Positions 28,824 to 38,192 of a stretch of 64,000 bases of DNA are shown here, piece by piece. The notes below the pieces were generated by a model. That model did not search any database. It was not told the origin of the DNA and saw only the letters and a list, made by a program, of their open reading frames with translations. Each line of letters opens with the position of its first letter. Within the stretch, counting starts at the first letter, position 1. The position numbers and the translations under genes are program-made. This DNA is from Azospirillaceae bacterium (GTDB taxonomy: Bacteria; Pseudomonadota; Alphaproteobacteria; Azospirillales; Azospirillaceae): NCBI GenBank assembly GCA_028283825.1, contig JAPWJW010000003.1:496001-560000 (forward strand). Reading direction: 5' to 3'.

Positions 28824-29072
28824 ATGTCCGAAAAATCGCAAAACGTTCAGGACGTGTTTCTGAACCACGTGCGTAAGAACAAGACCCCGGTTACGGTCTT
28901 CCTCGTCAACGGCGTGAAGCTGCAAGGCATCATCACCTGGTTCGACAATTTCTCGGTGCTGCTGCGCCGCGATGCCCATTCGCAGCTGGTTTACAAGCAT
29001 GCGATTTCGACCGTGATGCCGGCCCATCCCATCCAGTTGTTCGAGACGGCCAAGGAAGGCGACCACGATTGA
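28824..29072 (+). CDS. hfq: RNA chaperone Hfq
   Basis: 82 residues from ATG 28824; hexameric Sm-like RNA chaperone for sRNA-mRNA pairing. The frame is open upstream to 28539, but only this start gives the family N-terminus ([20 protein letters not shown]). Sm1: [28 protein letters not shown] in the expected length, Sm2 with the diagnostic [10 protein letters not shown] short acidic tail follows, as in alphaproteobacterial Hfq. hflX begins 22 bases downstream, the conserved hfq-hflX pair. Confidence 0.97.
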   Translation: MSEKSQNVQDVFLNHVRKNKTPVTVFLVNGVKLQGIITWFDNFSVLLRRDAHSQLVYKHAISTVMPAHPIQLFETAKEGDHD

Positions 29073-29094
29073 TGTTCGTAAACAGTCGGCCGGC

Positions 29095-30528
29095 ATGGAC
29101 CGGCCGGTTGCCGGAGAGGGCGGGAACCCTGTGACGGATCATCCCGATATCCTCTCCGATGCGGAGAACGCCGGGGCGGCGCCGGTGGAGAAATCCGCCC
29201 GCCGCGCCCTGGTGGTTCATCCTGTCCTGCGTGAGGACCACGACGACCGGCGCAGCCCGGAGTCGCGGTTGGAGGAGGCGGTGGGTTTGACCGCCGCCAT
29301 CGAGCTGGAGGTGGTGGCCGCCGAATGCGTGCGCGTCACCCGGCCCAAGCCGGCGACCCTGATGGGGGCCGGTTTCCTGGAAGAGGCGGCCAAGCGGATC
29401 GATGAGCTGGGCATTGGCCTGGTCGTCGTCGATCATGCCCTGTCGCCCATCCAGCAGCGCAACCTGGAACGCGATCTCAAGACCAAGGTCATCGACCGCA
29501 CCGGCCTGATCCTGGAGATTTTCGGGGCGCGTGCGCGCACCCGGGAAGGCCAGCTTCAGGTGGAACTGGCGGCGCTGACCTATCAGCGCTCCCGCTTGGT
29601 CAGGTCCTGGACCCACTTGGAACGCCAGCGCGGCGGCTTCGGCTTCCTGGGCGGCCCTGGTGAAAGCCAGCTGGAAATGGATCGGCGCCTGATCGGCGAC
29701 CGGATCATCAAGCTGAAGGCGGAACTGGAGGAGGTGCGGCGCACCCGTGGCCTGCACCGCAAGGCCCGCGAACGCGTGCCTTACCCGGTGGTGGCGCTGG
29801 TGGGCTACACCAACGCCGGCAAGTCCACGCTGTTCAACCGCATGGCCCGGGCGGACGTGTTCGCCAAGGACCAGCTGTTCGCCACGCTGGATCCGACCAT
29901 GCGGTCCATCGTGCTGCCGTCGGGACGCAAGATCATCCTGTCGGACACGGTGGGTTTCATCTCGGACCTGCCCCACCATCTGGTGGAAGCCTTCCGCGCC
30001 ACCTTGGAAGAGGTGCTGGCGGCCGACATCATCCTGCACGTGCGCGATGCCGCCCATCCGGACAGCGAAGCGCAGAAGCTGGACGTGGAAACGGTGCTGG
30101 GCGAATTGGGGATCGAGGCGGAGACCGACACCCGCGTGGTGGAGGTTTTGAACAAGATCGACAAGTTGCCACCGCTGGACCGCGATACCCTGCTGCGCCA
30201 GGCCCGCCGGCCGGACGGCCTGGTGGCCGTGTCGGCCCTGACGGGCGAGGGGCTGGAAAGCCTGTGCAACATCCTGGACCGCCGCATGGTGGCGGGCCGC
30301 GATGTCGTGCGGGCCAGCGTGCCCTTCGCCGATGGGGCAGCACTCGCCTGGCTGCACGCCAAGGGCGAGGTGGTGGAACGGGATGACGACGACGACAATG
30401 CCCACCTGACGGTGGCGCTGGAGCCGGCGGACGTGGCCCGCTTCCGCGACCGTTATCCGGACTATCCGCTGGTGGAAACCCCATCGGTGGCGGAACGTCC
30501 GGTTGCGGCGGCGCAGCACGCGTCCTGA
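29095..30528 (+). CDS. hflX: Ribosome-associated GTPase HflX
   Basis: 477 residues. HflX splits stalled 70S ribosomes and binds GTP. N-terminal HflX domain: RPKPATLMGAGFLEEA and VVVDHALSPIQQRNLER, LILEIFGARARTREGQLQVELA; the glycine-rich linker GGFGFLGGPGESQLEMDRR; G domain with G1 GYTNAGKST, G3 DTVGFISDLPHHLVEAF and G4 NKID. ATG 29095 is taken; a GTG at 29131 is possible. In many relatives mazG follows; here it is 8.5 kb away at 39008 and on the other strand. Confidence 0.96.
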   Translation: MDRPVAGEGGNPVTDHPDILSDAENAGAAPVEKSARRALVVHPVLREDHDDRRSPESRLEEAVGLTAAIELEVVAAECVRVTRPKPATLMGAGFLEEAAKRIDELGIGLVVVDHALSPIQQRNLERDLKTKVIDRTGLILEIFGARARTREGQLQVELAALTYQRSRLVRSWTHLERQRGGFGFLGGPGESQLEMDRRLIGDRIIKLKAELEEVRRTRGLHRKARERVPYPVVALVGYTNAGKSTLFNRMARADVFAKDQLFATLDPTMRSIVLPSGRKIILSDTVGFISDLPHHLVEAFRATLEEVLAADIILHVRDAAHPDSEAQKLDVETVLGELGIEAETDTRVVEVLNKIDKLPPLDRDTLLRQARRPDGLVAVSALTGEGLESLCNILDRRMVAGRDVVRASVPFADGAALAWLHAKGEVVERDDDDDNAHLTVALEPADVARFRDRYPDYPLVETPSVAERPVAAAQHAS

Positions 30529-30553
30529 TCCCGATCGGGTTGATTTATGGAAG

Positions 30554-30590
30554 CGGGGCCTGGCCGGCACACGGTCAGGCCCCGTTTTTC
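30554..30590 (+). terminator. Intrinsic terminator after hflX
   Basis: CGGGGCCTG (30554-30562) and CAGGCCCCG (30576-30584), 9 perfect pairs, followed by TTTTTC. It ends the dusB-to-hflX block. Confidence 0.85.
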
Positions 30591-30604
30591 TTGGGACGGA
30601 TATG

Positions 30605-30626
30605 ATCATTCCGATTCCGGAATGAT
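30605..30626. promoter_or_regulatory. Perfect 9-bp inverted repeat upstream of groES
   Basis: ATCATTCCG (30605-30613), ATTC, CGGAATGAT (30618-30626). It lies 12 bases before a possible -35 element of groES and is not the CIRCE (HrcA) sequence. Operator for an unidentified regulator is the likeliest role. Confidence 0.4.
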
Positions 30627-30637
30627 GGCGTCGGGGG

Positions 30638-30666
30638 CTTGCTAGGAACTCTTTCGCCGATTTGTA
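30638..30666 (+). promoter_or_regulatory. Possible groESL promoter
   Basis: CTTGCT (30638-30643), 17-base spacer, TTTGTA (30661-30666). Position is right for groES but the match to sigma-70 or RpoH consensus is only partial. Confidence 0.25.
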
Positions 30667-30807
30667 GGGGCGGGATGGGGGATGGCCTATGCCGCCTGCG
30701 CCCGTATCCGTGCTTCCAGGGGATCGGGGCGCTGGAGTAAGGTGCGGCCCACCCGTCGCCGGGTCCGCCGAATAAAGGGCCCGGCGCTATTTGTGGAGGT
30801 TCGTCAA

Positions 30808-31095
30808 ATGAGTTTCAGGCCCCTGCACGACCGTGTGGTGATCCGGCCCATCGAGCAGGATCAGAAGACCCCCGGCGGCATCCTCATCCCCGACACCGTC
30901 AAGGAAAAGCCCCAGCAGGGTGAAGTCCTGGCCGTGGGCAGCGGCGCCCGCAACGAGAAGGGCGAGATCGTCGCCCTGAGCGTCAAGGCCGGCGACAAGG
31001 TGCTGTACGGCAAGTGGTCCGGCACGGAAGCCAAGATCGACGGCAAGGACGTGCTGATCATGCGCGAGTCCGACCTGCTCGGTATTCTCGAATAA
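30808..31095 (+). CDS. groES: Co-chaperonin GroES
   Basis: 95 residues from ATG 30808 with TGGAGGT nine bases upstream; an open frame further upstream is not coding. Cap of the GroEL folding chamber. Family landmarks: [21 protein letters not shown], the mobile-loop [20 protein letters not shown] (20 residues, [14 protein letters not shown] core), [16 protein letters not shown] and the C-terminal [12 protein letters not shown]. It forms an operon with groEL, but the 157-base gap between them holds repeat copy B, whose first hairpin starts 11 bases after the groES stop. Confidence 0.97.
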   Translation: MSFRPLHDRVVIRPIEQDQKTPGGILIPDTVKEKPQQGEVLAVGSGARNEKGEIVALSVKAGDKVLYGKWSGTEAKIDGKDVLIMRESDLLGILE

Positions 31096-31101
31096 GAATA
31101 G

Positions 31102-32911
<1,810 letters not shown>

Positions 32912-32956
32912 GCCCTTGCCCCCAGGACAGCCCAGCTTTCCTGGCCTTTGAGGAAG

Positions 32957-32990
32957 AAGGGATCGCCCCCAAAGGGCGGTCCCTTTTTTC
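32957..32990 (+). terminator. Intrinsic terminator after groEL
   Basis: AAGGGATCGCCC (32957-32968) pairs with GGGCGGTCCCTT (32974-32985), 12 pairs with one T-G wobble, continuing into TTTTTTC. Confidence 0.85.
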
Positions 32991-33010
32991 TTTGTGGATC
33001 ATACGCGCGG

Positions 33011-33034
33011 CCTTTGATCTTAAGCGATCAAAGG
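33011..33034. other. Perfect 9-bp inverted repeat before repeat copy C
   Basis: CCTTTGATC (33011-33019), 6-nt loop, GATCAAAGG (33026-33034), directly abutting repeat copy C. The other copies do not have it, so it is probably a separate element. Confidence 0.5.
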
Positions 33035-33035
33035 T

Positions 33036-33158
33036 CCCCTCACGCGCCGGGCGCCAGCATCCGCTGGCTTGGGCTTCCTCGCTCCGCCCTTCGGTACTCG
33101 CTCCGGGGCCGGCCGTCGCCGGCCTCCGGCGGCACGAGCCACTGTCTCGTGCCGCCGG
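33036..33158 (+). repeat. Dispersed structured intergenic repeat, copy C
   Basis: CCCCTCACGCGCCGGGCG start. Hairpin 1: GCCAGC-ATCC-GCTGGC (33053-33068); CTTGGGCTTCCTCGC; a diverged hairpin 2 region; hairpin 3: GGCCGGC-CGTC-GCCGGCC (33107-33124); hairpin 4: CCGGCGGCACGAG with CTCGTGCCGCCGG, 13 perfect pairs (33126-33158). Stem sequences differ from the other copies while the pairing and the loops are kept. Confidence 0.9.
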
Positions 33159-33208
33159 TATTATTCACTTTATGGTTGGCGCCAAGGATTCTATTCCTAG
33201 GGGGCCCA

Positions 33209-34090
33209 ATGCCGCCGCCAACCATAGCTGTGCCCCCAATGAGCCCGTTTGCGAGCCTGCCCGCTGCCCCCGTTGTCGATGCCGCCGCCGTCGATGCCGT
33301 CATCCGTGCTGTGGCGCGGGTGGAGATCCTGCCCCGTTTCCGCCACCTGGAAAGCGGGGACATCCGGGAAAAGGGGCCGGGCGACCTGGTGACCGTGGCG
33401 GATGAGGCCTCCGAACGTGCCCTGACCGCCCAGTTGACCGCCCTGCTGCCCGGCAGCACCGTGGTGGGTGAGGAAGCGGTCGCCGCCGACGCCGGCGTGC
33501 TGGACCGCTTGGCTGGTGACCAGCCCGTCTGGATCGTCGATCCCATCGACGGCACCGCCAATTTCGTGGCCGGCAATCCCCGCTTCGGCGTCATCGTCGC
33601 CCTGTCGGTGGGCGGGCACACAGTGGGCGGCTGGATCCACGACGCCGTGGGCGGCCGCACGGTGCGCGGTCTGAAGGGGCAGGGCGCCTGGCTGGTGGGG
33701 GCCGATGTCGAGGCGGCGGGCGAACGCTGCGTCGCCCTGCCGCCGGTGCCCGTTGCCCAGATGCGCGGCATCGCCAACATCCGCTTCTTCGATGGCGACA
33801 TGCGCCGCCAGCTGACCCAGCGCCGCACCCTAGTGGCCGAGGCCTACACCCAGCGCTGTTCCGCCCACGATTACCTGGACCTGCTGACCGCCCAGTCGCA
33901 CTTCAGCCTGAACCGGATGATCAAGCCCTGGGATCATGCCGCCGGATCGTTCCTGTTCACCGAGGCCGGCGGCTATGCCGCCAAGCTGGACGACACGCCC
34001 TATCGCCCCATCGACCGCGATGGCGGCCTGATGATGGCGCCGGACGCGGTGAGCTGGCGGGAACTGCACAGCGCGCTGTTCGATGCGTGA
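33209..34090 (+). CDS. Inositol monophosphatase family protein
   Basis: 293 residues from ATG 33209 (AGGGGG six bases upstream; a second ATG at 33239 is possible). Li-sensitive Mg-dependent phosphatase fold: GEEAVAAD, motif 1 WIVDPIDGTANFVAG (metal-binding Asp residues), GGWIHDAVGGRTVRGLKG and motif 2 KPWDHAAGSFLFTEAGGYAA. Members hydrolyse inositol phosphates, histidinol phosphate, fructose 1,6-bisphosphate or 3'-phosphoadenosine 5'-phosphate; the substrate here is unknown. Its last 91 bases are overlapped in antisense by the ParE-like frame. The gene is preceded by repeat copy C. Confidence 0.93.
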   Translation: MPPPTIAVPPMSPFASLPAAPVVDAAAVDAVIRAVARVEILPRFRHLESGDIREKGPGDLVTVADEASERALTAQLTALLPGSTVVGEEAVAADAGVLDRLAGDQPVWIVDPIDGTANFVAGNPRFGVIVALSVGGHTVGGWIHDAVGGRTVRGLKGQGAWLVGADVEAAGERCVALPPVPVAQMRGIANIRFFDGDMRRQLTQRRTLVAEAYTQRCSAHDYLDLLTAQSHFSLNRMIKPWDHAAGSFLFTEAGGYAAKLDDTPYRPIDRDGGLMMAPDAVSWRELHSALFDA

Positions 34091-34350
34091 CGGCTGCGGA
34101 TGATATCGATTCCGTCTTTGGTTCGCCTATAGAATAGAAGGTGCGAACCGGATGCAAATTTATGGTAGCCCGGCTTTACATCATTACAGGCGCGACCAAG
34201 ATGAGGGTGCGCGGCAATCGCTTCCACGTGATGCTGGATTTGCCGAACATATCGTAACGCTTGTTCCGTTCCCCAGCGGGTTTCCGTGTCTTGCCAGATA
34301 CGGTCCAAGTCGATTTGTGCCCGGGGGGTGAGGCGAAAGCGGCCCGTCAT
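34000..34350 (-). CDS. ParE/RelE-family toxin with an aberrant C-terminal end
   Basis: 116 residues. The N-terminal 85 residues are clearly ParE-like (gyrase-directed or RelE-fold toxins): FRLTPRAQIDLDRIWQDTETRWG, then HPHLGRACNDVKPGYHKFASGSHLLFYRRTKDGIDIIR, quoted in parts KPGYHKFASGSHLLFYRR. ParE proteins normally end a few residues after IIR with a xLHxRMD sequence (about 95-100 aa). Here the frame instead continues with SRHASNSALCSS and runs 91 bases antisense into the inositol-phosphatase gene. This suggests loss of the native 3' end. It may be inactive. It overlaps the antitoxin by 4 bases. Confidence 0.75.
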   Translation of the reverse strand: MTGRFRLTPRAQIDLDRIWQDTETRWGTEQALRYVRQIQHHVEAIAAHPHLGRACNDVKPGYHKFASGSHLLFYRRTKDGIDIIRSRHASNSALCSSRQLTASGAIIRPPSRSMGR

Positions 34351-34598
34351 CGTGCCGAGGCTGCGCCGGCTTGTTTCCGGGCAATGAAAGTATCGAAGTC
34401 GAAGTCCGTCGCGGGGCCGCTTTCCTCACCTTCGACAAGGGCCTGTCGAAGGGCGGCGAGCTTGGTTTCCTGCTCTTCCAGCAGACGCAGCCCAGCCCGA
34501 ACGACGTCATCAGCGTCTTTGTAGCGGCCTTCGTTGATCTGCTCTTCGACGAACTTGGCAAAGTACTGGTCGAGGTTGACTGATGCGTGCTTGCCCAT
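34347..34598 (-). CDS. ParD-family antitoxin
   Basis: 83 residues, ribbon-helix-helix antitoxin of the ParD / CC2985 type. The N-terminus MGKHASVNLDQYFAKFVEEQINEGRYKDADDVVRAGLRLLEEQE has the beta strand plus two helices of the DNA-binding domain (core EGRYKDADDVVRAGLRLLEE). A charged C-terminal part would bind the toxin. AGGAGGT, the strongest ribosome site in this region, lies 6 bases upstream of ATG 34598. Its 3' end overlaps the toxin start by 4 bases. Autoregulation is expected from the family. Confidence 0.88.
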   Translation of the reverse strand: MGKHASVNLDQYFAKFVEEQINEGRYKDADDVVRAGLRLLEEQETKLAALRQALVEGEESGPATDFDFDTFIARKQAGAASAR

Positions 34599-34723
34599 GG
34601 CGGCACCTCCTGTCTTTTAGGCTACCACAAGTTTCCGAACCAATGCAGCGCCGTGCTTTCTTCCAATCTGGATGGCGTCAGGTACTGATACTCTGGGCCC
34701 ATTCCTGAACGGGAGCGATCACC

Positions 34724-35737
34724 ATGCCGCTGACTTTCGCCCGGTCCCCACCTGATCTGGCCCTACGCCTCGGGCCGTTTTTCCTGATGGCCCTGGCGGG
34801 ACTGGCGGTACGCACGCCCTGGATGGCCGAGCATCCGCGCCTGGCGGCGGCGCTGTTCCTCTGGATCGCCATGGACAGCCTGGCATCGGCGCAGGTCTTG
34901 GCGATGCGGGGCCAGGGGCGGGTGGTTGCCGCCCGTGCCGCGCTTGCGGGAATGGCGCTGGGCGCCGTCGCGGCGGTTGCCGGCATGACGCCGCCGTTGC
35001 GCACCATCCTGGTGGATATGCCCTGGGCCGTGGCGGCGCTCGCCCTGCTGGTCGGCGCCCATGTCGCCTGGGGGCTGATGGGCGCGCGGGCGGCTTGGGC
35101 CGGGGCGGGGGGCGACCGAAAGGCACGCATTACGGCGGCGCTGTCCTGCCTCATTCCCCAACCCTTGGCGCGCCTGGTGGTGGCGGAGGTGTCGCTGCTG
35201 CATCTGGCGCTGTTCCGCTGGGGCGGGGCGCCCGACGTGCCGGCGGGGCACCAGGCCCATACCTGCCATCGTGAGCTTTATCCCCTGCTGGGCGGCTTCA
35301 TCGCCGTGCAGGTGATGGAGATGGCGGTGACCGACGTGGTGGTGGGGCTGCATCACCGCACGGCCGCCACCGCGCTGTTTGTGCTGGGTGACCTGGCCCT
35401 GGTCTACACCCTGGGCCTGATGAAAAGCCTACGGCAGCGGCCGGTGCTGCTGGGGCCGCGTGCCGTGCGCGTGCGTTTCGGCCTGCTGGTCGACCGGACC
35501 ATCCCTTATGCCGATATCCAGGCGGTGCGCGTGGCCGCTGACGCGGTGCCTAAGCGTTCGCCCGCCAACCTCAGTCGTCTGGTGGCACCCAATGTGGTGC
35601 TGACCCTGCGGCGGCCACTGACCTGCCGGCGCTTCCTGCGGGCGGAGGTGAGGACGACGATGGTCGGGCTGTATGTGGATGAACCGGCGGCCTTCGTGCG
35701 CGCGCTGGATTGGCGCACCGCTCAAGAAACCACTTGA
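34724..35737 (+). CDS. Unknown integral membrane protein
   Basis: 337 residues; not assigned to a named family. ATG 34724 follows GGGAGCGATCACC. About six hydrophobic segments in the first 230 residues (LALRLGPFFLMALAGLAV, LAAALFLWIAMDSLASAQ, LAGMALGAVAAVAGM, WAVAALALLVGAHVAWGLMG, FIAVQVMEMAVTDVVVGL, ATALFVLGDLALVYTLG), then a soluble C-terminal domain of alternating strands (VRVRFGLLVDRTIPYADIQAV, VVLTLRRPL, VGLYVDEPAAFVRAL). That tail recalls bacterial PH-like domains attached to membrane proteins, which is inference. It stands alone between the ParDE module and the S9 gene. Confidence 0.75.
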   Translation: MPLTFARSPPDLALRLGPFFLMALAGLAVRTPWMAEHPRLAAALFLWIAMDSLASAQVLAMRGQGRVVAARAALAGMALGAVAAVAGMTPPLRTILVDMPWAVAALALLVGAHVAWGLMGARAAWAGAGGDRKARITAALSCLIPQPLARLVVAEVSLLHLALFRWGGAPDVPAGHQAHTCHRELYPLLGGFIAVQVMEMAVTDVVVGLHHRTAATALFVLGDLALVYTLGLMKSLRQRPVLLGPRAVRVRFGLLVDRTIPYADIQAVRVAADAVPKRSPANLSRLVAPNVVLTLRRPLTCRRFLRAEVRTTMVGLYVDEPAAFVRALDWRTAQETT

Positions 35738-35792
35738 ATTGTATATTGTATAAATCCGTAATGATGGCTGCCTTGATCTGGGGAGCCATCCT

Positions 35793-38192
35793 ATGCGCCG
35801 TCGTTCCTTCCTTGCCGCCCTGCCTGCCGCCGCCGCGGTGGCCCATGCCGCCAGTGGTGCGGGGGCCGGCGTGGCTGAGGCGAGCGGCGTGGCGTTGCCC
35901 GTCGGCGCTGGCCCCGGTTCCATGCCGGCGGCGGGGCCCCAGCCGACGGCGGCGGATTACGACCGCGCGCTGTCCTTGCGTGAGCGCTGGATCGGCCTGA
36001 CGGAGAATGTGGCCTGGCCCGCCAGTTGGGACGGGGCGGGGCGCTTTCACTACCGCAAGACGGTGCCGGGCGGCTTCCAGTTCACCATGGCCGACGCCGC
36101 CACCCTGGAAAAGCGCCCGGCCTTCGACCATGAGCGCCTGGCCGCCGAATTGAGCAAGGCGACGGGGGAGAGCTACACCGGCCTGAACCTGCCGTTCAGC
36201 GGCGTGCACCTCAGTGACGACGGCCAGACCCTGGCGTTCGAGTGGGATGAGGTGTCCTGGACCTGCCACCTGTCGGATTACAGCTGCACCCGGGACAAGT
36301 CCGATGATGGGCGCCAGCCGCGCGGCTTCGGCGTCGTGCGCGACCTGGCCATCCCGGCCGACAACAGCCCGAAGAAGTCCCCCGATGGCAAGTGGGAGGC
36401 CTTCGTCCAGAATTACAACCTCGTGGCCCGCCGGGTGAGTGAAGCGGCGCTGACCATCCTCAGCACCGACGGCAGCGAGGGTGATTTCTATGATCCGGAG
36501 ACCATCGCCTGGTCGCCGGACTCGGCCAAGCTGATCGCCTACCGCGTGCGCCCCGGCTATCGGCGGGAGGTGCACCGGGTGCTGTCCTCGCCCAAGGACC
36601 AGATCCAGCCGGAAATGCGGGTGCAACTGTATCCCAAGCCGGGCGATGCCGTTGATCTGGAACAGCCGGTGCTGTTCCACGTCGCACCCGCGCGGCAGAT
36701 GGTGGTGGGCGACGCCCTGTTCCCCAACACCTACCTGATGTCGGATTTCCAGTGGCGGGCCGACAGCGCCACGGTGACGTTCGAGTACACCCGGCGCGGC
36801 CACCAGATGGTGCGGCTGATCGAAATCGACGCCGCCACTGGCGCCGCGCGCGCCGTCATCACCGAGACGGCCGAGACCTTCGTCAACAACGAACGCCGTT
36901 TCCGCCACGATGTGAAGGACGGCGGGGCGGAGGTCATCTGGCTGTCGGAACGCGACGGCTGGTGCCACCTGTACCTGTTCGACGGCCGCACGGGCAAGGT
37001 GAAGACCCAGATCACCAAGGGTGAGTGGGTGGTGCGCCACGTCGCCAAGGTGGATGACGACAAGCGCCAGATCTATTTCGCCGCCAGCGGCATGCGCCCG
37101 GGGGAGGACCCCTACCTGCTGCACCACTACCGCGTCGATTTCGACGGCCGCAACCTGGTGCCGCTGACCACGGCCGACGCCTATCATGACGTGGCGCTGT
37201 CGCCGGACCTGAAATTCTACATCGACCTCTATTCCCGAACCGACCAGGCGCCGGTCATGGAACTGCGCCGCGTGGCCGACCGGTCGCTGGTGGCGGTGGT
37301 GGAGCAGGGCGACATCACCCGCCTGCTGGCGGCCGGGTTCCGCCCGCCGGAGGTGTTCAAGGCCAAGGGCCGCGACGGCAAGGCGGATATCTGGGGCGTC
37401 ATCGTCCGCCCCCTGGGTTTCGACCCCAGCCGCCGCTATCCGGTGATCGAGAACATCTACGCCGGCCCGCACGACAGCTTCGTGCCCAAGACCTTCTGGC
37501 CCTTCGGCTACCATTCCGGCGGCGACAAGGTCATCGGCATGCAGGCCCAGGCGGAGATGGGCTTCATCGTCGCCCAGATCGACGGCATGGGCACCATGAA
37601 CCGGTCCAAGGCCTTCCACGACGTCTGCTGGAAGAACCTGAAGGACTCAGGCTTCCCCGACCGCATCAAGTGGTGGCAGGCGGCATCCGCCCAGTACCCG
37701 CAGCTGGACATCAGCCGTGTCGGCATCTATGGCGGGTCGGCCGGCGGTCAAAGCTCTCTGGCGGCGCTGCTGTTCCAGCCGGATTTCTACAAGGCGGCGT
37801 TCTGCTACGCCGGCTGCCATGACAACCGCATGGACAAGATCAGCTGGAATGAACAGTGGATGGGCTGGCCAGTGGATGAGAGCTACGCCCGGTCATCCAA
37901 CGTCGATAACGCCTGGCGCCTGAAGGGCCAGGTGGCCCTGGTGGTGGGCGAGCAGGATGAGAACGTGGACCCGGCCTCCACCGCCCAGGTGGTCAACGCC
38001 CTGATCAAGGCCGACAAGACCTTCGACCTGGTGGTGGCACCGGGGGAGGGCCATTCCGTCGGCCGCTCCACCGGTCCCATCCGCTACATGCTGCGCCGCC
38101 AGTACGGCTTTTTCCTGCAACATCTGGCGGCGGCCAACGCGCCGGACTGGAACGCCCTGTCCAACGCGACACCGCCCGTCAGTCCTTCTTAA
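35793..38192 (+). CDS. Tat-exported S9 family peptidase, dipeptidyl-peptidase IV-like
   Basis: 799 residues. The N-terminus MRRRSFLAALPAAAAVAHA looks like a twin-arginine signal, so periplasmic. A DPP IV N-terminal beta-propeller follows (ETIAWSPDSAKLIAYRV, FQWRADSATVTFEYTRRG, VIWLSERDGWCHLYLFDG, VALSPDLKFYIDLYSR), then an alpha/beta hydrolase domain with triad Ser649 (GIYGGSAGGQSS), Asp722 (GEQDENVD) and His754 (GEGHSVG). Such enzymes remove dipeptides from peptides, often after Pro or Ala. GGGGAGCC precedes the ATG. The 3' end overlaps the convergent SDR gene by 14 bases. It differs in N-terminal type from the S9 enzyme at 9667. Confidence 0.93.
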   Translation: MRRRSFLAALPAAAAVAHAASGAGAGVAEASGVALPVGAGPGSMPAAGPQPTAADYDRALSLRERWIGLTENVAWPASWDGAGRFHYRKTVPGGFQFTMADAATLEKRPAFDHERLAAELSKATGESYTGLNLPFSGVHLSDDGQTLAFEWDEVSWTCHLSDYSCTRDKSDDGRQPRGFGVVRDLAIPADNSPKKSPDGKWEAFVQNYNLVARRVSEAALTILSTDGSEGDFYDPETIAWSPDSAKLIAYRVRPGYRREVHRVLSSPKDQIQPEMRVQLYPKPGDAVDLEQPVLFHVAPARQMVVGDALFPNTYLMSDFQWRADSATVTFEYTRRGHQMVRLIEIDAATGAARAVITETAETFVNNERRFRHDVKDGGAEVIWLSERDGWCHLYLFDGRTGKVKTQITKGEWVVRHVAKVDDDKRQIYFAASGMRPGEDPYLLHHYRVDFDGRNLVPLTTADAYHDVALSPDLKFYIDLYSRTDQAPVMELRRVADRSLVAVVEQGDITRLLAAGFRPPEVFKAKGRDGKADIWGVIVRPLGFDPSRRYPVIENIYAGPHDSFVPKTFWPFGYHSGGDKVIGMQAQAEMGFIVAQIDGMGTMNRSKAFHDVCWKNLKDSGFPDRIKWWQAASAQYPQLDISRVGIYGGSAGGQSSLAALLFQPDFYKAAFCYAGCHDNRMDKISWNEQWMGWPVDESYARSSNVDNAWRLKGQVALVVGEQDENVDPASTAQVVNALIKADKTFDLVVAPGEGHSVGRSTGPIRYMLRRQYGFFLQHLAAANAPDWNALSNATPPVSPS

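Noticed and set aside
30638..30666. CIRCE element for groESL
   Set aside because: No TTAGCACTC-N9-GAGTGCTAA-like sequence between hflX and groES; only another palindrome at 30605.
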